In this document: piece after piece, positions 53,778 to 64,000 of the stretch
Position numbering within the stretch: the stretch's first letter is position 1
Layout of the letters: every line of letters begins with the position of its first letter
Origin: Xiphias gladius
Taxonomy: Eukaryota; Chordata; Actinopteri; Istiophoriformes; Xiphiidae
DNA: 64,000 nucleotides
Reading direction: 5' to 3'
Assembly: GCF_016859285.1 (NCBI RefSeq)
Contig: NC_053416.1
Location: 5,537,001 to 5,601,000, forward strand
The notes under the pieces: generated by a model
The model's input: only the letters and a program-made list of their open reading frames with translations
Database searches by the model: none
Told to the model about the DNA's origin: nothing
Position numbers and translations under genes: made by a program

Positions 53778-53902
53778 GTGTGTGTGTGTGTGTGTGTATG
53801 TATATATTCTCACACACACACACACACACACGTGTGTATGTGTGTATATATATATACATACATATACACACACACATGTGTATGTATGTGTGTATATATA
53901 TA
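53720..53902. repeat. Compound TG/TATG/TA/CA microsatellite with inverted symmetry
   Basis: Alternating blocks of (TG)n, (TATG)n, (TA)n and (CA)n. The TG block at 53775-53797 faces a CA block at 53811-53831, and both are followed by TA/TATG blocks. The tract can therefore fold back on itself. Long ORFs reported across it are products of the repeat. Confidence 0.9.
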
Positions 53903-54598
53903 GTCAATTCTATCATAATATTTTCCACTTTTAGTACAAAAAAAGAGGACTTGGTTTGTGGTGTGGGTAGTATGTAATAAGTTGGTGAAGTCGTGTTTGC
54001 AAGGAGGACCGTCCTTCTCCACAAGACGGAGTCATCAAAAAAAAGTCTTTGCTCGTTTCACTCTGAGGTTCACAGTCTAGCACTACAAAAACTCCCCGAT
54101 TCATGATTCTGTGAGAGAAGCTGAGTGTGTGCAAGCGATTTTTTTTTTTTTTTTCCCTTCTGTGTATGAATGAAATGTGGTGGGTGGGGATACACAGATA
54201 TGGCAGGAAGGGAAGAGTAGGTTGACTCTGCTGTGTATGTGCCGTGGAGACTTCAATACTGGGCTGGAGGTGTGTAAACTAGGGTTCGACTGATATCGGT
54301 TACTGGTGCCTATTACTGCCCATTGTGGACTGAAACTGTCTGAAAGTCGCATTTTGCTAATATTCAAACTCCTTAATTTGACAATTTTAATTCCCTTTCC
54401 TCCGAATGTCTGCCATAGGATTTTTACACCATTCAAAACTAAATAATTATTTTGCTATCAGCAGCTTCTATTTAGATGCAGCGTGAAATCACTGAGTCCA
54501 CTGCATGTTGATCAAGAAAAAACTCCAACTCCGATGTCTAACTGGTCTAAAGGTCACTTTTACGCCTTTAGTTTGGATCATCTGTTCCAGACCAAAGG

Positions 54599-54627
54599 AA
54601 AAAAAAAAAATATATATATATATATAT
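54599..54627. repeat. (A)n(TA)n simple repeat
   Basis: About 12 A followed by an AT dinucleotide run. Confidence 0.85.
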
Positions 54628-55199
54628 ACTATTGCCCTGTAGTTCTTAATCCTCCTATTTCTTGTTCACGAGTTATTATAAATAAGCAAAAAGCTGTAAA
54701 CATGACGCGATATGGACTGACAGGTAGCTCATTGATTGGACAGTTTTGGTGCTTGGCAGCCTGCATCATCAGTGCTACAACCATTCATGCAGCACTTCAC
54801 TGGGCCTTGTGTGTTTAATCTTATTTAGTGACACAAAGAGCGCACAATGAAATGGAAAACGGTTATAGGAATTATTAGTCAAGACTGCGACTGGACCTTG
54901 TGTGTAATAAATAATGCCAATAGTTAGAAACAAGACAAAAAAAGGAGTGCCTTGTGCTGTAACGTAGTTACTGTGTAGTCGCTACGTGTCACTCACTTTT
55001 AAATGAAGCACAACTAACATACATGGGAGTAGGACACAGGCACAGAACACCTCTGACTTAACATTTTCACTTTGTAATGTATCACGGAAGATCCCTGCAC
55101 TCACTAGCTGACTTGCATACATCCTACCATGGTTACCAGATTATCTTGAGTAATTATACAGATCACTTATACGGATCGTCTTTAACAGTTCCCAGTCAG

Positions 55200-55490
55200 C
55201 AGATGGATCTAATAAGTGTTTAGCTTTTCAATTCATGAAATCGAGCTCGATTATAACAAAATCTTGCTTTTGGTCTGGCTTGCATTCGCACCACAAACAA
55301 ACCGCACCAGAGTTCGTTCGGAAGCGAACTGCAAACCCCACTTTCCAGATGGTCTCGGCCCAGTTGTTTTGTCTGCACCACAGTTTGATTGACAGCTTTT
55401 ACACCAGCCAAAAACCAACCAAACTGAATGAAGTAGTTCATTGGAACCAAACACCAAGCAGGTTAGCTGTGAAGGCACCCTGAAACGATG
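55200..55490. repeat. Dispersed percomorph repeat
   Basis: It contains GCATTCGCACCACAAACAAA, CACCAGAGTTCGTTCGGAAG and GTGAAGGCACCCTGAAACG. I recognise these as parts of an abundant dispersed element in percomorph genomes. No complete TIR pair was located and the ends are approximate. Confidence 0.5.
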
Positions 55491-56102
55491 TCTTGCTTCT
55501 ATGCCTGATAAACAAACATTATACAAAAAGTAAAGAAACCACTTTGAAGTTATTGGAAGCTGATGACTTGTTATTTTCTCTTTTGGCTTAGCCTGGTAAC
55601 TGTTTACCCGTTTCTAGTCATAGAGCTAAGGTAGGCTAAACACACCTCTCCGTGTACTGGGCGTACAGAGATGAAACTGGTAACTGATTTTCCCATGTGA
55701 TTCTAGGTAAGACAATAAATACTAAACCAATGAGTGTTGCTATCTACTTGTTGGAAATGTTTCATTGCAGGTTCTGGAGAGTTTTTATGTGGCTGTAGTC
55801 AAGGAGGAAGCCAACACCGGTAGTGGGTAATGCTGACTAAAAAAAAAAAAAAGAAAGAAGCTAATATAGGCAACCCGATATCAGTCTGACCTTAGTGTAA
55901 ACTCTTAGTATGGCCAACGTCCATCAAAATGACATTAGGCAAGATCACACACACGTCTTGTGTTGGCAGGGTCAGGAGCACTTTTCGGTTTAGCTCGTAG
56001 GTTCATATACTGTGTGCTTGTATTCATCTTTTTTCTTTCTGAGCATGACAAAATGGCCAAAAGAGAAGGGATGTGCGCAGGTGATGGGAGTGCATGTGTT
56101 TC

Positions 56103-61780
<5,678 letters not shown>

Positions 61781-62450
61781 TAAAAAACACTGAAAGATAC
61801 GAGAGTAAGTCTCTCGTATTTCTTTTTCAAAATGACAACACTTTGCACCGCTGCCTCCATTGTCTACGGAGCACGCCTTTCATCCTCCCGTTTACCGACT
61901 GCGAACACCTGAACCCAAAAGAATTGCTCAGAACAGCGCGATAGCTTAAAGCAGCCGAGTGCTCACAGTGTGTTCTAACTAGGTTGAGGCCGTAAACGCA
62001 CCACAATTAAACTTTTCTGCAGATTTCGGTTCAGCTTTTTCAGTTCAGAAACATGCATTTTTTTTCCGGCGGGGGTATAAACACGGAGATTTTTGTTTTG
62101 TTTTTCTTTTCTTTACAATAAACAACGTCAAAACACAAAGCAAACATACAATAAATTGTGATCTCAAAAATGAATTTGGAGATAGCCAGCCCCTCAGTTT
62201 GGTGTAAGACAGTGTTTACAACTGATGTGAGTGTTAACAGTAACCACTATGTAGTAATACACACGTGAGAAAGAAATAATTAAAAAATGGTATTTTTGGT
62301 CAATGGTCTTTTGCACTAAATAGATTCTGCCAGCAGATGGCAATGTACACTCGTTATGCATCGTGAAGCTCCATTTGATGAATCTGTTCCTGACACTGTT
62401 TATAGGAGAAACTTAATTTTTTTTTCTTCTTCTTCTTTTTTTTTTTCCAG
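61781..62450. other. Spacer between crk promoter and the next + strand exon
   Basis: AT-rich intergenic or intronic sequence. It contains a CTCF-like motif (62330-62342) and a T/C-rich tract ending in the acceptor of the next exon. No gene is seen in it. Confidence 0.5.
62330..62342 (+). promoter_or_regulatory. CTCF-like motif
   Basis: CCAGCAGATGGCA fits the vertebrate CTCF core CCASYAGRKGGCR at all 13 positions. It lies between the divergent crk gene and the + strand exon at 62451, a natural place for an insulator. Confidence 0.5.
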
Positions 62451-62570
62451 AAAGTTTCATCCACCGTTGGGACCAAAACCTACACAAATAAGAATTTCCA
62501 TCATGGGTTTCCCAGCCGAGCGTGTAATTAATGTGGACCCCCTGGACAGTGATGTGAACTTGGCTGACAG
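62451..62570 (+). CDS. Probable 5' coding exon of an unnamed + strand gene
   Basis: A strong acceptor (poly-pyrimidine then tttccag, 62444-62450) and donor (GACAG|gtaatg) bound 120 nt. ATG at 62503 in good context (ccatcATGG) gives MGFPAERVINVDPLDSDVNL, then AD and a split AG- codon. The same frame is also open upstream of the ATG. I do not recognise the peptide. Position beside crk suggests myo1c: mammalian MYO1C has an early exon ending ..DR with a similar split codon before VGVQDF. However, human MYO1C runs in the same direction as CRK, unlike here. Further exons lie outside the window. Confidence 0.45.
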
Positions 62571-64000
62571 GTAATGGGGGTTGATGGTGGATGACAAGCT
62601 GGCCTTGTTTCCCATGCCACACTCTTTTGCCTTCATATTTAAAAACACGTGATTGGAATCATATCCCTGCAGAAGCATGTCCACTAGGGCTGCAGCTAAC
62701 AATCATTTATGTTATCGATTAATCTGCTGATTATTGCCTCAGTTAATAGATTAACTGTTTAGTCTGTAAAATGTCAGAAATTTGTGGGGGAAAAAAAATA
62801 CACATTCAAGTTTGCTCAGGGTCCAAGGTCACGTCGTCAGATGTCTTGTTTTATCTGATCAACAGTCAAAAAAAACCCCAAATTTTCAACCGAATAGATT
62901 ATGAAATGGAGAAAAGCCGGAAATCCTCATATTTGAGAGACTGAAAACAACATTTTTGGCACAACTTCTTGAAAAATGACAAATAATGAATCAGTTATGA
63001 AAATATTTCCCGGTTCTTTTTTTTTGCTCGATCGACTAATCGATAATTGATGCAGCTCTAATGTCAATATCTCTAATTTTTGCTCACGTGGAACGCTCAC
63101 ACACGAAGGGAGAAATCTCCAGCAGATTCAGATATCAGCGTCAACATGGGTGTCTGGGGAGGAACGCCACAGACGTTGCGCACGCAGCGTCGTTGTCGAC
63201 CCCGGGGAGAGTAGTTTGACGGTGAAAATCATGAACTGAAGGTGCACCTCGGAGATTTTTCAGCGCCTTCAACCGCACCGCACGGTCCTCCTCAGCAGAT
63301 GGGAGTCGGCTCAGATGTCGTCTCGTGACCGATGTAGGGCACTCCGCTGATGTGGTGACAACTAGGAGCTCCGTGTTTTCTTGTCCCTATCACTAAATCT
63401 TGTCGGCGTGTAAACATTTGTGGTGTAAGAATACAAGCAGTCCCTGTCAGTGTCGTGCCCAGCGCTGTCCCCGGCAGCAGCCAACCCTAATAAATTTCAT
63501 ATCCGTCTGACTGGCTGACCTGAATTTGGCTCCTGGAGGTTGTAACCTGGTGCCAGAGGAAAAGATGACTCTCCCCTCACACACATTGTTGTTAGTATTA
63601 CACTTGCACTCCACATCCTGAACATATTTGTCTGACACAATGATAAAAAAACAAAAAACAAACAGATATTAGAAAATAGCTTTATTGCGCCATATTACAA
63701 GATTCAACGGGCAAGATTTGAATTTATTGTAACTGGAGCATCTCTACACTGGTTCCTGACCCTGCGATTTGTAACATCGCTCATGTTCCCAAATAACGAT
63801 GGATCAACAGCAGCCGTAGCAAACTACTATCATCTCTTAAATTTGTTTCCTTTTATTACAGCTTTGTTATCGATTTGATGATTATACAGCAACATTAGAG
63901 TCACACACATCACAATACATGTCATAAGGCACTGCATTTTAAGAATCTGTAGTCCACTATCAATGCTACAGGAAATGGGGGAAACTGGTGAGCACACACA
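62571..64000 (+). other. Intron of the unnamed + strand gene (continues past window)
   Basis: Contains a MITE (62685-63060) and a CpG-richer patch at about 63100-63480. No further exon of the gene is recognised before the window ends. Confidence 0.4.
62685..63060. mobile_element. MITE of the GCTGCAACTAA-ended family
   Basis: The left end is TAGGGCTGCAGCTAACAATC and the right end is CGATAATTGATGCAGCTCTA, partly inverse complements. Flanking octamers ATGTCCAC and ATGTCAAT agree at 6 of 8 positions, consistent with a decayed 8-bp target duplication. Inner strings such as TTTAGTCTGTAAAATGTCAG are typical of the family. No ORF is present. Confidence 0.78.

Larger units (their letters stand above)
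49561..56102. other. Region between ywhae promoter and crk stop (includes crk 3' UTR)
   Basis: 6.5 kb without a supported gene. The part next to 56102 is the crk 3' UTR on the - strand; its end cannot be fixed. It contains a compound microsatellite (53720-53902), a poly-T run (54139-54154), an (A)n(TA)n tract (54599-54627) and a dispersed repeat (about 55200-55490). ORFs here are simple-repeat artefacts or have no recognisable identity. Confidence 0.5.

Noticed and set aside
53720..53902. Possible CRISPR-like array of short repeats
   Set aside because: Units are 2-4 bp microsatellite repeats without spacers, in vertebrate DNA.
53518..54024. 168-codon - strand ORF and overlapping frames
   Set aside because: Most of the translation is His/Thr/Tyr/Val repeats produced by the compound microsatellite.

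Overview
This is vertebrate, almost certainly teleost (percomorph-like), nuclear DNA. Intron-rich genes with GT-AG splicing, long AT-rich introns, microsatellites and several families of short inverted-repeat DNA transposons that I recognise from percomorph fish support this. No prokaryotic gene, CRISPR array, rRNA or convincing tRNA is visible. The species cannot be named from the sequence alone.

Three genes are firmly supported. (1) Positions 1-~30,000, + strand: the 3' half of the AMPA glutamate receptor subunit GluA4 gene (gria4). It has the M1/pore/M2 exon (1879-2252), the M3 exon (14750-14948), the ligand-binding S2 exon ending at the R/G editing site (16738-16985), mutually exclusive flop (20208-20322) and flip (21007-21121) exons, the M4 exon (23200-23337) and the long-tail last exon (27987-28151). 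The intron after the S2 exon opens with an intact R/G editing hairpin. Reading through the M4 exon donor gives an alternative 73-residue tail. Upstream exons lie outside the window. (2) 35259-49378, - strand: a complete six-coding-exon 14-3-3 epsilon gene (ywhae), 255 aa, with a CpG-rich promoter. (3) 56103-61423, - strand: a complete three-coding-exon crk adaptor gene (SH2-SH3-SH3, 319 aa), also with a CpG-rich promoter.

A probable exon of a fourth gene lies at 62451-62570 on the + strand, head-to-head with crk. It encodes about 22 residues from an ATG and I cannot name it securely. gria4 and ywhae are tail-to-tail, with roughly 5 kb of intergenic and UTR sequence between their stop codons that contains transposon remnants.

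The three proteins do not form an operon-like system: a synaptic ion channel subunit, a phosphoserine-binding scaffold and a phosphotyrosine signalling adaptor. The ywhae-crk adjacency is the vertebrate block found at human 17p13.3, whereas human GRIA4 lies at 11q22. The gria4 linkage is therefore a fish-lineage arrangement, or one lost in mammals.

Most remaining sequence is intron or intergenic DNA with short DNA-transposon copies, some nested, plus simple repeats. I found no clearly undescribed biological system. The items most worth a second look are the GluA4 read-through tail, the conserved editing hairpin, substitutions clustered in one ywhae exon, the crk SH2 loop deletion, the CAG-repeat island in crk intron 1 and the unnamed exon beside crk.
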